A stretch of 64,000 bases of DNA, taken from positions 4,216,001-4,280,000 of the forward strand of contig OX387606.1 in the NCBI GenBank assembly GCA_947568835.1, read 5' to 3'. The stretch comes from Protonemura montana. Its lineage: Eukaryota; Arthropoda; Insecta; Plecoptera; Nemouridae. Each line of letters opens with the position of its first letter. The first letter of the stretch is position 1. The position numbers and the translations under genes are program-made. The notes under the pieces were generated by a model that made no database searches, was not told where the DNA came from, and saw only the letters and a list, made by a program, of their open reading frames with translations. This document shows, piece by piece, positions 50,002 to 63,101 of the stretch.

Positions 50002-53000
50002 GTAAGCGAAACATTGCTCTGCGGGCTGCGTTCAGACGCGTCGAGATCAAAACTCGACTATTCTGTCAAATTCGATACTTTTCCTTGCTTTGTAACAATA
50101 AACGGATTCAATATTTCTGGCTAAATTGGTTTCACGATTTTCAATATCATGCCATTTACTCGGTGTCTTTGGGGAACGGTACGAGCTCACAACAATAATA
50201 TTTGTATTCGCGAGCAGAAAGGCATCGATTCAAATTGGTTGTTACATAGCCGTTGCCGAATAGTTGATTGGTGTACGCTTCTATTGTCGAAACGTACTAT
50301 TGATTCGCGATAGATGCACCGTTACAATGTCGACGGCGACAGTATACGGGTTCGCATTGATCCTCACTACTACCGATCGTCAGTAAAGTTGACAAACATG
50401 ACAATAGGCATGGCGTTTGTATAATAGTCCACCTGATCCATACAAACTGACGTGCACTGCGCCAACCTGGCGCGTACCCATGCCGAGAGGCAGTTACGCG
50501 CCGGTAAACCATTACGCCGAGCGATTATATCTGGCAATAAAATACCTTCAACGCGTTTCATTTCGAGTCGCGTATTTATTATTTATGTTTAATCGGTGAA
50601 TCGCTTTCCAGTTTCGCCCGTTCGCGCATAATACCTTTCTCGGGCTGATGTCAGCCTGAAAGCGAACGGGTATCGTAACACATTAATATGCATTGGGTTA
50701 TTAAAGGTAGTACGATTAAAATAATGACTAGCTTATGGCATAAATAATGTAAGACAATATTACAACTTTGTCGAAACTCCCGGACGAACTTTAGTGCAAT
50801 ATCGGAACAGTTTCGGTGTTACTATAGTGTAATGGCACATCATCGCTATGGAAATGTGCATCTGGCTGCACCTAGGTCAGTCGCTACGGGTTCTAGTTAG
50901 CTTAGCGCCATGCAATATAATTCATGGCACTACGCGGAACGGTTGCACACAAAAGCTTGCATTATAGTTCGAGAGATGAGGAGATAACAGTTAGCATACT
51001 TTTGATAGGATATATTCATTTTCAGGAACTTTTCAAACCGAATATAGTATAGCAACCTATAGAGAATAGCGCTTCTGGCGAACACATTTCCTTCTATTCA
51101 ACATAACAGATTCAGGTTGATCACAGCTATCTGTTCAACCCGAATCATTTGCAAATGACAGCGATAATGCGAACGACACGACAATGCCGCGCGGTTATAA
51201 ACGAGGAGAGCTAAAGGTCTGGAATCCCAGCAGGACTGAATGCTGCTTGTGCCTTGTACAGGAATAAAGGACGAGCCCCCGGTGGCATAATCAATCCTGG
51301 AGATCCTTGTTGATCCCGTGCTTGCTGCTGTAGGCACGCGTTCAAAATCTGGACCATCAGGCTTCAATGTCAAAGTGTTAGTTTTCGCAGAGGACGATAA
51401 TAGTGGAGTTTAATGCTGATTTAATTTCGTTTTCCTCGCCAAAAAGACGAAGTCTCGTTTTACTGGCATATTTTTGCCAAGGGAATCTTAAAGGGTGGGG
51501 GATATTCTATTCTTTCCCAGACGGGCGAGACGTTCGTGCTTTATCAATTGCATGGACCAAAATATGGCAACAGCCGGCTTACTGATTTCCCGAGAAGAAA
51601 ACCCTCGCGAGAGTAAATTTAACGCGAACGTCGACACGCGACATGACACCCCATTTCGGAGATTTTGTCCCGGCAGACTTGGCGCTCGCAAGTCCGGGGT
51701 TTTATGCCGTGCACTACGTGGGCCAGCTCGTCGTCTGCACTGCGCCGCGCCCTGGCGGGCGTCGCGACGCCGGGAGGGTGCAGATTAATGTCTAATCAAC
51801 CTCGTTGAATGGCTTATAGTTAATTGGCAGAGTGTAGAGCGCGCTGATTGCTCGCTGGCCAATGTCGAGCCGGGAAACTGTTGCCAGCTGCTGGTATATA
51901 TATATACATATATACATATATACGTATCGCGTGATATTTTGTGAAATTGCTTCTAATTTATATGTTTTCATTATGACAAGAAAAGCCACCCTCAACCTAT
52001 AAGTTATGCCTTGTTTGAAAGTGAAGTGTTTTAAAATAAGAACAATTCGAGGAGTCCCATTAAAGAACTCGCTGTTTAATCTCAGCGAGATCATTTCAAA
52101 ATGTAGCAGACGTGTAACCGATGTGTTAAGCTGTACTTAGTATCGGTGCAGTTGGGTGCAAGGGCGTTGATCCATACGGCCCCTGTAATCGAAAAACTCT
52201 GCTGGTTTGACACCAACTATTCCATCGCGCTATGATTAACACTCACATTTTAATCTCCTCGTTTTAATTACGTTCAGAATGAACGTTCAGCAGAGCAAAA
52301 AAAATTGCCGGTATCGATGAATATTGAGTTCAGATTTTATAAGAGCAACACGTGATGACACCCTTACCCTCGTGACGATACCCAAGCATGTACGCGTCTT
52401 TCTCGGCGTCGCATTCGTCTTTTCCTGTTGACTCCAAGAGCATCGACGTCAGCATCGCATTAGTGTCATGCGGAGCCTCAGTTCACCGGCGTGGAGGCGA
52501 TAGTCGAAGCTATGACACAGAGGCAATGCGAGTCGATGGAATAACGTACGACCGGGTGCGATATACTTGTAATGATAAAACAAAAACAAAAAGCCACGGG
52601 CCAATAACTTTGTAGCACGCCCAGGGAATTCCTTGCACCTAACGTCTGGCTGGGAGATCCGACGTCGCCGTTTGTACGCGAGCTATCGACGTCGTCGAAG
52701 TCCGTGTTGGGTGTATACGTAATCTCCCCCATCCTGCAATACTTAGCCTGTCTCCCCAACTCACACACCTTGGAGCCTTGCTCCCCTTCAGCCCAATCTA
52801 TTATCAAAACCCCCCTAAGCGACAATTCTTTACAACGCACGAAAGTGACAATAAATTTGCTTCTTAATATTAATGATGTTAAATTATGTATCGCAAAGGA
52901 GTTCATTTATCTTGCTTCGCTTAAAGAAATCCCCTTGTTAGGGTCGGTGATTATATAAGGGGTGGTCTTTAGGGATGGGTAAAGATGGTGTTGTATTCTA

Positions 53001-56000
53001 GTTTTTTATTGTGTGGTTCCAGATTAAGAATTATTGTAGTAAACGATATGTTGAATCATCAGCTTCATTGTGCCGCTGCCGCGGGAAATAACGCGTGCAG
53101 ACAGGAGGTACTCCTTCGTTCGTTTTCGTGTCATTCGTGGATCGGTAATCACGTCTATAAATAATGTGCACCGATTCATTTTTCAATTCGATGGCGATTC
53201 CAGGCAGGGTGGAGCGATTTAGAATGATGGGGCGATTTGGGGCTTGCATGGCGCAGTTTTAACTCAAACTAGGGTGTCGATGGGACCGAACTTACTCATA
53301 CGTTTACCTGGCAGTCTAAAACAGCGAGCTGCGGAGATAAGCTTTGATTATCTCAATTCTAACCGGTCAATATAAGGTGCAAGTATCTTTTACAGCATAA
53401 AAATGTCTCAAAATATTTTTCTCTGAATTTTGTTATCTTTGTAGCTTCTCACAGATTGAAGAAGTGTCTACCGTTTAAATATTGCAATGCTGACGGCATC
53501 AGGAGTAATTCTGAAAACATAACCTGGCGTTTATGCTGCACATAAAGTAAATCTCTGGTGGCGTAAAAAACACACACTCCCAACCACCCATCCCCCTAGT
53601 GCACACAAACATAATAAAGTCCGTGCGCTTGGTACAGCCTCTCCTTCGTCCGCGTTCATCACGGAAATATAGGAAATTGCATTTATGACGAAAAGAATCC
53701 AGCCAGTAAATGGGTTTGAGTGCACGAATATAATACGGTCTAGCACTAAATTATTTAAACTTTCTGGTATAACTCGTAAAGAACGCAGGGCGTTCTGCTG
53801 ATCCTTTTAGCCAGATATGAATCCGGGGTCTCTTTTCATTCGAAACTAACATTTGCAGTCGGCTCCTGTTATAGTCCTGCCTCTAGTCTTTTATGTTCCT
53901 CGGATGTGAAATGCAATACATTATGAAGAAGATGTCTTAAGGATAGCGAAATCTTACAATATTAATTCGCCTTTGGGGGAGGTGTTATCAAGTAGACTTT
54001 CGTTCGGTCGGGAATAAAATACATTTTAGAATGTATTGCATCCAATGTTTTCAAATCACATTGATTCGTGCAGAAATTATTTGATTTTTATGTGAGGATA
54101 AAATTATTATTGCAAGAAACGTCGCTCGCTTTTTGACCTAATTATACTGGAGCTGAAAGCACGACATTTGATCAAAGATGGAAATTGAATTTCACCTCCG
54201 CTGCTGCCGAAATTGTAACTAAAATGCAACTCAACGTTGGTGAAAAGAAAATCAACTGTATCGTTTAATGATGTTCGGGAAATCAGAGTATTCTGGATGA
54301 GCATCGATGCAAATACATGACATGTGCAGAAATCCTCGGCATGGGCAACTTCGCAGATGGCAATCGTCACTTCCAAGAACGCTCGCAAGAAAACTCGTCC
54401 CGGGAAAAGTTTCTCTCCTCCATGTCGAGCAACTTTGCTCTCAGTCTCGCCGCGTCCGAAGTGCCCGCCGATAATTGCATTACCCTTGTCCCTGCACCGA
54501 CGCCGAGTCGCACCGCGACGGTCAAAACAAAAGTGTCGACCCTTATTTGCTTTTTTTTCCCCCCACGTGTCGGTATTTGTCCGTGGCCGTATACACGTCG
54601 CCTGTCTCGCGAGGCGTCGGACTCATTAACGACGTCCGGGCACGACGGCGTCCCGATGCGCGTCACCGGGAACGACGTCGCGACGCGCTGGAAAAGTTTC
54701 GCAAGAACGACGCCTAAAGATAATTGGCCACACTTGTCTTGTGCTTAGATAGTTTCTGAGCTTGTGTGCAGGCAGCTATTAGTAGAGCCCTAGGCTGGAC
54801 TCGAACTCGGATCTCTGGAGATCTTTCACGCCTCGTGCCCGCTAATTGCTGATCGTCAATTCGCGAAGAGTTAAGTCCCGGCTAATGCCGCGTCTCTTAA
54901 ATATAAACTCGGGGGGGGGCGAGAAGGAAAGCGGTCACGTGGTTTATTAGTGCGCGCCATTGTTGAGCCGCACGGAGCGTGGTGGTATCAGGACGAGACC
55001 AGGACCCAAGGATGCACAAGCCAGGTAGGGACCACGGCGTTGTACCGGCTTCTTGCTGTTTTGTAATCTCACCGTTTCAGACTTTTAATTTCTTTCAAAG
55101 CTTGATATCTTTGTCTCGACTGCCAGAAAGTATGATTTTACTCGAAAGCCACAATGAATCACGGGATTAATCAATCATTTTTTTTTTTTTTTACAAGCGA
55201 TCAGTCACAAAAATCATCACGCTTGTTATTTTGACGAGAAAAGCTATTTTTACTATGCACAAGTGATTTTCCGTAATGATTTCCTCCCTTGGTTTCCTAG
55301 AGACATGCACGGAGGGCTGTTCACCCTTGGCCCCGTGAAGCGGCGACCCTATAATCTATAACCCAGAAGACTTTCTTGACAGGAAACTAATGACTCTGCA
55401 GAATAATGAAGTCGAGATGCCGGCCGCGTGGCAAAGAGTCTACCCTTGACAAGCTGACTTATTATTAACCATTAAAAATACGACAACAAATTAGTTAGAT
55501 ATTTAAGAGAAATTTTTACTTAGGTGATAGATTATTTATTTCCATTATCTTCGCGAGGTAAGGTTGCAATCATGTAATAGAATACGTATATCTCGAGGTA
55601 AATTTGCGAGCGGCTGAGAGAAGTGATTGATGAGTAAAGTACAAAAGGTACCTAGGTCGTACTTGTAGCACGAGTGTGTCCTACGTGTGGAAGTGCATCC
55701 ATCACATTAGCAAACAACGACGCCGTCCTCGCTGCAGCCCTACACCATTCTCGTCCGGAGAGCCGAAAAGAATGTTAAAGTACCTGGGCTGTATAGCTTG
55801 ATCCAATCATCGCCAGAACTTGCAGACTGTCGTAAAGCGAGTTGCGAGTCCTGGAAAAGTTCTTTTAGTTCTGTTTATATTTTTATCGCTTCGGAATCGG
55901 ACGCTACTGCTTTGTGTTCTGTTTCTTAGGATAGCGAGACTCAACTCAATAAGGAGTTTCTAGGCCTGTTGCTCCAACACAATACAATACATAACCAAGT

Positions 56001-56182
56001 AAAAAAACTCCGGCAGTCGCCGACGTCGCCGCCATCGATTGGACAAACCCCCGACTCGAGTCGACTTCGCTCCAGCTTGCAGCGACCTGCGAAAATCTAT
56101 TTCCGGTCGCATGCTATTTTTTTCTTGGGAAACAGAGCAATTTTCTCCCGGGGAAGTACAAGTCGCTGGTTTCTCGTTGCAG
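50002..56182 (+). other. Ddr: Ddr intron 4 (6.2 kb)
   Basis: It starts GTAAGC and ends GTTGCAG. It contains a TA/CATA-rich run near 51893-51925, a CpG-rich patch at 54500-54720 and a tRNA-like element at 54784. No nested gene is seen. Confidence 0.85.
54784..54855 (-). mobile_element. tRNA-like SINE head
   Basis: On the - strand an A-box-like TAGCGGGCACGAGG (54844 down to 54831) is followed 36 bases later by a good B box, GAGTTCGAGTCCA (54808 down to 54796). The pair has the order and roughly the spacing of a tRNA internal promoter. The outer stem does not close as a functional tRNA, so a tRNA-derived SINE or a tRNA relic is likelier. Confidence 0.5.
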
Positions 56183-56359
56183 ACGGCGTGGTGAGCTACT
56201 CGATCCCAGAGGACGCCGCCCGCGACGCCGGCCACGACCTAGGCGACATTTCCTACGACGGCGAACGCCGCGACGCCGTGCTGCGCGGCGGCCTGGGACG
56301 CCTCGTTGACGGCGAGGTCGGAGGGGATAACTTCCGTTTGGACATCGGGTACGGCAAAG
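56183..56359 (+). CDS. Ddr: Discoidin domain receptor, exon 5 (discoidin-like domain start)
   Basis: It encodes residues 204-262, the linker after the discoidin domain and the start of the discoidin-like domain that packs against it and carries activation-controlling surfaces in vertebrate DDR1. Visible motifs are DGVVSYSIPE (DGLLSYTAPV in DDR1), DISYDG (DSTYDG in DDR1), GGLGRLVDGEVGGDNFR (GGLGQLADGVVGLDDFR in DDR1) and GYGK. The exon is markedly G+C-rich compared with its flanks. Acceptor TTGCAG and donor GTGAGT are canonical, with entry and exit phase 1. It has no cysteine. The region between the IPE and DISYDG motifs is shorter than I recall for the vertebrate proteins. Confidence 0.94.
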
Positions 56360-59300
56360 GTGAGTTGGTGCGGCCGGTAAACGTGGTGGGGACCCATCGC
56401 TCTTTGTCTGTACGATTTTTATTTTGTGTGGCCATTTTTTTTTGTGAGTTTATGTACTCCTTTACAATGAGGTGCTGATTTAAAAATGTTTGTGGCCATG
56501 TTTTGGAGTGAAAAAGACATAAATTTCTTCATCTTCCCAGTGGACTCTTTAAAGGAGTATAAAAAACCACTTTTTGGCGCTAAAAATGTATGTTGTCAGA
56601 CATCATCGATAAGACAAAATTCTGAAAGGCCATAAGATAAAAAAGCCTCATAAAAATATAAAAAAGACCTTCAAAGCCTGCTGGATTCTTACAAAATAAG
56701 CTTCATGTATCCATCCAACCTTGCAGCATGTTTTCTAGCCAGCTATTGGTCACAAAACACTCTTCTTTAGTGTCAGTAGTATAGGATACATTTCCCATCT
56801 TCGGTATCTAGCAAAGCTTGCGTGTCGCTCAGCCCATTGCTGCGTTGCCGGCACTGGAACTGCCGCGCGTGGAACTGGAACGCATGTGTCCGGCCAGTGG
56901 ACGTACTGACAGGTTCTCTCTGTCGAACTCATGATCTGTGCGTCCGGCGCCACGCGACGCATCGCTGATGAGCCGACGCCGCCGACGCTGTGATTGCGCG
57001 CGTTATGGATATTCAATCAATCTCAATGACATATCGCGAATGTTGGCTGCATTTCACAATCCGCGGACGTGCAGTGAATGCAAGTCGTTTGTATAGGGTT
57101 GGGGGTGAGGGAAAAAAAATGGGGCAATAGGGAGAGGAGAGAGTGAGAGAAACGAATGGTCCTGGATGAATTTCCAGGAGTCGGGAAAAGTGTTATGCCG
57201 ATAATAGACGAATGAGGCGGTATCGAATCAGGGCGGGAAAAGAAGTTGTGGCCGTGTTATGATTTACGACGCGACGGCGCGTGCGCCGGTGAAACCGCGT
57301 GCTGATTTCACTCGGCGTTTTCCACATCTCGGTGCGTGTCATAAAAATTGGCCATCCTTGGAAAATGGCACGCAGCTATTTCTCCCGATTTGTGTACGAG
57401 AGTCGGTTACCAATAATAACGCGTTTCGTATTATATCGGCGTCCCCGGCGTCCCCGGCGCACACAACCACTCGCCGGTATTGGTATTTGCCACGCAATGT
57501 GGCAATATTTTATTTCAATTTATTCAACTCCACGTGAATTCTGGTTTTATAGGATTTTATTGGAACGGCCTAGCATATTTATAGCCAAGTTCACGAGCAT
57601 CTGGCTGTATTTGAGTCGGGCTAGTTGCTGATAAACGACAGAGTTTTTTCCCCTCGGCTATCAAAGTGTTGTGTAATTCTGTTAATAACTCTGCTGAAAA
57701 CAACAAAAATATAAAACTTTACCTTCACGGGTTGAAAAATGATTCGCTTATTATTCACTTCGATTCGGTTTTATCGCTCGCGATCCGTTGGTCCAGGTTC
57801 GACTACGTTTCGGAACCGATCTGGTAGTGGACGATGTGAAAATATTATACAGGTCCCCCCCACCACTCTGTGTATTTTCCACTTCACGTTCATGAAACGT
57901 CAATTATGCCTGGAATGAATGCAGTTCGATGGCAGTAATTGAATACGGCTCCAAGCTGCCAGCCAGAGTACACGCTGGCTAATTAAAATGGATGCCCCGT
58001 GCGTGGGAAATTAGTTTCACATCGGCCACTGATTAGTGATTTAGTTCAATCAAAACGGAAAACATCCTTGTACGGTTATTTCAAAAAGTTAATTACACCG
58101 GACGAGACCCGGACTATCGCAGCACCCGCTCGGTGTTCCCTTCGAGTGCAGCGATAATTTCCCTTCTCACCCGTTATCCTCTTCTCTCTAGCGCCATCTT
58201 CTCTCACAGCTGACTTTTTTACTGTTATTTCCTGGGCTTGTTTTTCGGTTGCCAAAAAGGCTTAGGTGGTTTTACGCGGCGACCGGGCCAAGTCTGCCAG
58301 CGAGCTCAAGGCGTGGATTTTACTGCTTATTTCGAGGAAATTATGTCACAGGAGAGCAAAGTCGGCGGTAATTTACTATCTGCGTTCCGTGCTCGCTGCA
58401 GGGACGTCAACAATAACAATAAATTACATTATATTTTTATAGAAGGACTCAAAGCAAAAGTAAAGGTAAACATAAAACTTTCTGGGAAATGCGTCATAAT
58501 GACGTCTGCTTGTGGTGTGTGTGTGTTTTTGTGTGTTTCTTTGAGACTTTCGCTAGGGTTAGACAAGACATTTTCCCTAGCAAAGTGGGAGTCTAGAACG
58601 TAGCCGGGGAACATTCCAGATGTATGCAAGGTTAATGCTGTTCGTTTGTAAAGTTGAAGCATCTTGAAATAAGTCAAGCGGCTTGAACGGCATAGCCACA
58701 CAGAGAAAGTTGCAAACTCTTTTTTGACTTGGGATTACATCGGAGTGAAAAGTGAGTGACGTGGCAGTACAGTAAACAAAGCATTTCACAAAACGTGCAT
58801 CCACAAGATGGATGAATGTTAAAAGGTGTATGTATACCTACTTTGTTAAAAAGTTTAGAACCATTGTTCTAATCTTCGTACACAGCGGCACTGACTGCTT
58901 GTTCCCCTGGGGCTGTCCTACCTAGATATCCATTCCAAGTGTGGGTGTATTACCGTCGAGGGCAGAAGATACCTAATCTCAGACGGGGGGACCCGTACGT
59001 GCAGTGCGGCCTGTTTTTCGGTCCCTTTTTTCACGCAGCGTCCCGAGTTTCACGTCGGGTAGAAGCGCATTGCTTTGTTTTCACCGATTATGCGGTTGAA
59101 CTGCATAAAATAAACCAGCCGTTCTGATTCCCATCTTCATCTCATCTTATCTGCAGAGAAACAAAAGGATCAGGATTAATAGCGACTGACAAACGATAAA
59201 GAAAATAATAGTTCACTGATATATAACAAGAAAGAGATCGGTATATCTAAGGAATGCACGATAAGGGATGGTGCTAGCTCTAGAGAGCACGAGAGAGCGC

Positions 59301-60147
59301 GACGAAGTTACTAGTTGGTAAAATTTATCTCCCCTGGAAATTGGAAACTAGTGAGGAAGTTTCCAATCTCGTTCCTTGTTTTCATCATGAGGACAAATGA
59401 GCCAGTTTCACGGGGTACAGCGAACAGACATTCCCCGCCTTTGCCGTCGAGACTTGCGACGAGATATTCCTGCGGCGAATATTACCGCCAGACTCGCCAG
59501 AAATATGTGTCTCAATTTGGATAGCGCGTCGGGATTGCGCTCTCAATAATTGGAATTGCAGCGTGATAATAATAATCAACCACAGCCTGGGGAAGGAGCG
59601 GGGGCTCACTGCGACACGTATAGATGGGCAAACAACTGGGGACGAATCCGTCTTGTGTGTGTAAACACCGTAGGCGCAATTATATGTGGCGATGTCTCTG
59701 CGACGAACCTTGTTGACAATTTGGATAGAGTGAATCAAAGTTATTGGTATTGCGAGTTGTTTAACAAAGCGTCTGAGACATATTCTCTGTCTTTACAAGT
59801 TCAATATTTCTAAATATGTTTTTGCGTTTTTTCAACGAAAACTTTGAGTGGAATAAATCAGATATATATTTTTTTGCGCATTTTGGAAGGTAAATTTTTC
59901 ACAACCAAAGAGAATTTAAAACTGCTGCAAGCTCGCGATGACCTTTTCCCGTTTCAGTTTCGTGATCCATTCGAGCTATCCTTTCATCTGTATTTATATG
60001 GAGTTTTTTAATTGTTTCTAGTTACAGTTAATTTAAAAAAAAAGGTAATGACGTTAAGGTGACAAAGCTAAAATGTACAGACTCAAAAACCTCTCGCAAA
60101 ACTGATAAAAATAACTAAAAACACCGTGTGCATTTTCCGTGTTCCAG
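56360..60147 (+). other. Ddr: Ddr intron 5 (3.8 kb)
   Basis: It starts GTGAGT and ends TGTTCCAG. A CpG-rich patch lies at 57240-57480. No repeats of note and no nested gene are recognised. Confidence 0.85.
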
Positions 60148-60489
60148 GCAACGGATGGGTAGCCTGGAAGAACGACTCATTCCCGTCGCACTACGTGGAA
60201 CTACTGTTCGAGTTCGAGCAAGTGCGCAACTTCTCCAGCGTGCACATATTCACCAACAACTTGTTCACCAAGAATGTGCAAGTGTTCGCCAAAGCGAAGC
60301 TCATGTTCAGCGTGGGCGGCAAGTACTTCAACGGTCGACCACTGGTCTATACCTACATGCCTGACACAGTACTGGAGAACGCCAGGAATGTGTCGATTCA
60401 ATTGCACAACCGCGTGGGCAGCTTCGTCAAGTTGCACCTGTACTTCGCGGCCAGGTGGATCATGATCAGTGAGGTCACGTTCGATTCGG
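60148..60489 (+). CDS. Ddr: Discoidin domain receptor, exon 6 (discoidin-like domain end)
   Basis: It encodes residues 263-376, most of the discoidin-like domain. Motifs in order are GWVAWKNDSF (VGWSNHSF in DDR1), YVELLFEFEQVRNFSSVHI (YVEMEFEFDRLRAFQAMQVH in DDR1), a strand with KAKLMFSVGG, and the closing YFAARWIMISEVTFDS (FLFAGPWLLFSEISFIS in DDR1). N-glycosylation sequons fall at Asn271 (NDS, at the position of the vertebrate NHS sequon), Asn290 (NFS) and Asn343 (NVS). The cysteines I recall in the vertebrate domain are absent. The acceptor is TTCCAG and the donor GTGAGT follows TCG-G, leaving phase 1 for an exon outside the window. Juxtamembrane, transmembrane and kinase parts are therefore missing here only because the window ends. 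Confidence 0.95.
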
Positions 60490-60870
60490 GTGAGTTCATC
60501 CTGCCTCTGTGCGATTAGCGGTGTAGATATCCACACGTCATACCTTAAATTTAGATTTTATGCATCACAAATTTCAAAAGTGTATTTTTTATTTTTTATC
60601 GATTGTTTGCTTTCAATGCTTTGTAATATTAACCCTTTTTGGGTCACAATAGATTTATTACTGTTATACGAGGGAATCTAATATGCTAATGAACAAAAAA
60701 ACGAATAGTAATAACCAAATACATTTTCGAAATATATGAAATAATGCATTTGTTGTTTACTTTAAACAAAATTAAAGTATGATAGCGGTGAAAGCATTAC
60801 TAGAATTTTGACTATAATTAAAAAACTATTTTCGGATGACATTCGACGTACGAACGGACTTGTTTAAACA

Positions 60871-61320
60871 CATTATTATTATTGTTGATTGATTTGTGTT
60901 TAACAACGCACTGTTTTGACATCTTGCCATGCGGCACTGGTCTAATGGCGTCGGTGAATGAGTGGATGATTATGAGGATGTTAATGAACCTAACCTAGCC
61001 TAGAAGGGAGGAGGGGAAACTCAGTAACGGCACGTAGCCTACTCCTGTCGAAGAGCACCAAGGGGACCACCGACTTAACGTCCCTTCCGAAGGACGGTAC
61101 AACTCGAACAGCAGGATTCCTCCATAAATCCATGCCGTCAAGAGGTTGATAGGCAAGGCGAATGATGGTACTGTACTAACTTTCATTCCTCCAACCTCTC
61201 TCCCAAACAGAACTGGTAATTTGTCTGATGATCACACATCCAATACCTGACTCAGCGCAGTGTTGCTTAACTTCGGTGATCTCACAAGAACCGGTGTTTC
61301 CAACACGCCTAACTGTTCGG
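60871..61320 (-). mobile_element. SINE with a 5S rRNA-like head (SINE3-type)
   Basis: Read on the - strand, about 61310 down to 61228 matches arthropod 5S rRNA: CACCGGTTCTTGTGAGATCA, CCGAAGTTAAGCAAC and GGTATTGGATG line up in order with the 5S segments around its internal A and C boxes. A body of about 300 bp follows, including GAAGGGACGTTAAGTCGG, then a 3' tail of AAT repeats ending near 60871. A 5S-derived promoter, unrelated body and short-repeat tail are the layout of SINE3 elements. There is no coding capacity, so mobilisation would depend on a LINE. The second copy at 41772 supports a dispersed family. Confidence 0.75.
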
Positions 61321-62436
61321 TTATTATTGATTGTTGATCAACAACGGAGGCAAGACCACACGTGTATAATAAAATTAGAACAGTGCAGGGACATTAAATA
61401 GAGAACAGGACATGCAACATAAAAACATAAAACACTTAACATAGAAACATGAACGATTAAAAACATGACTATTTACAAACGTAAGCTTAAATTCAGACGT
61501 AACACGCAACGAGAGACTGCAGTAGGTAATTGATATATTTACAAGTTTTGATGGGCAGCTGTTCGATCTAGGTGATCTACATAAATGGGCATATACAATT
61601 CAGAAAACGTTTTTTTACAAAATGTCGGTAACTTTCGAGCGTGATTTTTCCATGTCCAGTATTAGACTGTCTAGATAAAACGACAAAGTTTGAGATGCAA
61701 AAAGCGCACCTGATTAGCTGTAGCCACGGATTCGAGTTGTAAAACAGACGTAGTAATACAAAGCAAGCAAGCTGTTTCGTGCCACCGCTTCTCTTTGGTT
61801 CCGACTCTTTTTTTTCGCTAATGAATAATCAAAGTATGGCCCCGGCGTCAACACGGGCCCACTAATTCACCATCCAATGCCCCCCCTCCCCACACCCTCT
61901 GCCCCACCGTCGCTTCCACAACGCCGTGCATCGCTTTCCCTTGCTGATTGTCTTTAACTTAGTTTGCTGATGTCATGAAAACAAGCCGGCAAAATGGATT
62001 GCTCCCAACGGGCTGCACGCCCTGGCACCGTGCTAAAAAATTACATGCTATTTTCTTAGACACACCAAACCAGCTAAAGGATCCCTTAAAATTTTAATAA
62101 GTATTTAAGATAGGATGCTTCCGCGTGGAAAATAATCTCTTTAAAAATATTATCTTCCTCTTATGCCTACTCCCTGTTTCTCTCTTCTCTCTGTCCCTTC
62201 TATCTTTCTCTCTCTCGTGAGTTAAAGCTCTGTGCGCAAGCGGAGATCGCCGAGTTTATGAAGCTGGATCCGCCTGGAGTAATGGGCTAGCCAAGTCACG
62301 TATTACCCCGTGTAATTGTAGAAAACAACTCGGGAACAGATGCGAATGTGATAGCAAGCCATGCGGAAGGTCCTGGCTTCGATGTCTGCAGCTGGCACCG
62401 AGCAGACCATTGCATTCGTAGTCGGCAGGGTTGGGA

Positions 62437-62500
62437 GGGGGTCGTGGCTCGCTCAGATTCAAGACTTATCAAGCCAAGAAAGGTTCGAATCCTGACAGGC
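62437..62500 (+). mobile_element. tRNA-like SINE head
   Basis: A perfect B-box-like GGTTCGAATCC lies at 62482-62492. An A-box-like TGGCTCGCTCAG lies 37 bases upstream at 62445. The bases either side do not pair as an acceptor stem, so a functional tRNA gene is unlikely. A tRNA-derived SINE 5' end is the simplest reading. Confidence 0.45.
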
Positions 62501-63083
62501 TCGCAATTCTTCTCGCGAGGCACTTCTCTCTGGCAAGACGATCTAGATTTTTTAGACTGTTCGGATCTTTCGTCTATGTCTTATGAAAGCACGTGCCAAT
62601 GCTAAATAACCAATGTGTGATATCTTAAAAAAGGGGTAGTGGTGTCAGGTCTGCTGTGTGCTGTTTACTTTTCTCGTGACCGAACAATGAGTGACACTGC
62701 GTAACAATGCCTTGCACTTGCAATCGACGCTGCATTAATCTGGAAACTGAATGATGCTTTTATCCTCTTTGGCAGTGTGCAATTTTCTTCGTTTGGATGC
62801 GAATTGAGCAGTCACTGCGAAACCATGGGGTTCATTTGTCCTGACGAGCGAATCGCTTGGACCGAGCCAAAGGTGTATGAAACGCGAGTACCGTTCTTAA
62901 TTACGAAATGGGCCAGCAATTCTTGGCAACTGCATGATGTCTCGCTCGGAGGGCGCGCACGCGAACGCGAATGGCTTTCCCGATTTCAAAAAATAAAAAA
63001 AGGAGTTGCGAATCCTCCAGAGAGTGATATTAATGGCAGCGCCCGCGTGCTCGTTCCGATCTACGCTACGCGTGTAAGCGCCA

Positions 63084-63101
63084 CCCCCCCCCCCCCCCCC
63101 C
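63084..63101. repeat. Poly-C tract (18 C)
   Basis: Eighteen consecutive C, then a CT- and CCA-rich stretch. It lies in receptor intron 6. Confidence 0.95.

Noticed and set aside
61228..61310. A genuine 5S rRNA gene
   Set aside because: Only part of 5S is recognisable, it has many substitutions, and it runs into a SINE body shared with a second locus.
62437..62500. A functional tRNA gene
   Set aside because: The B box is excellent, but the acceptor stem does not pair and the A-to-B spacing is short, so a SINE head is more likely.
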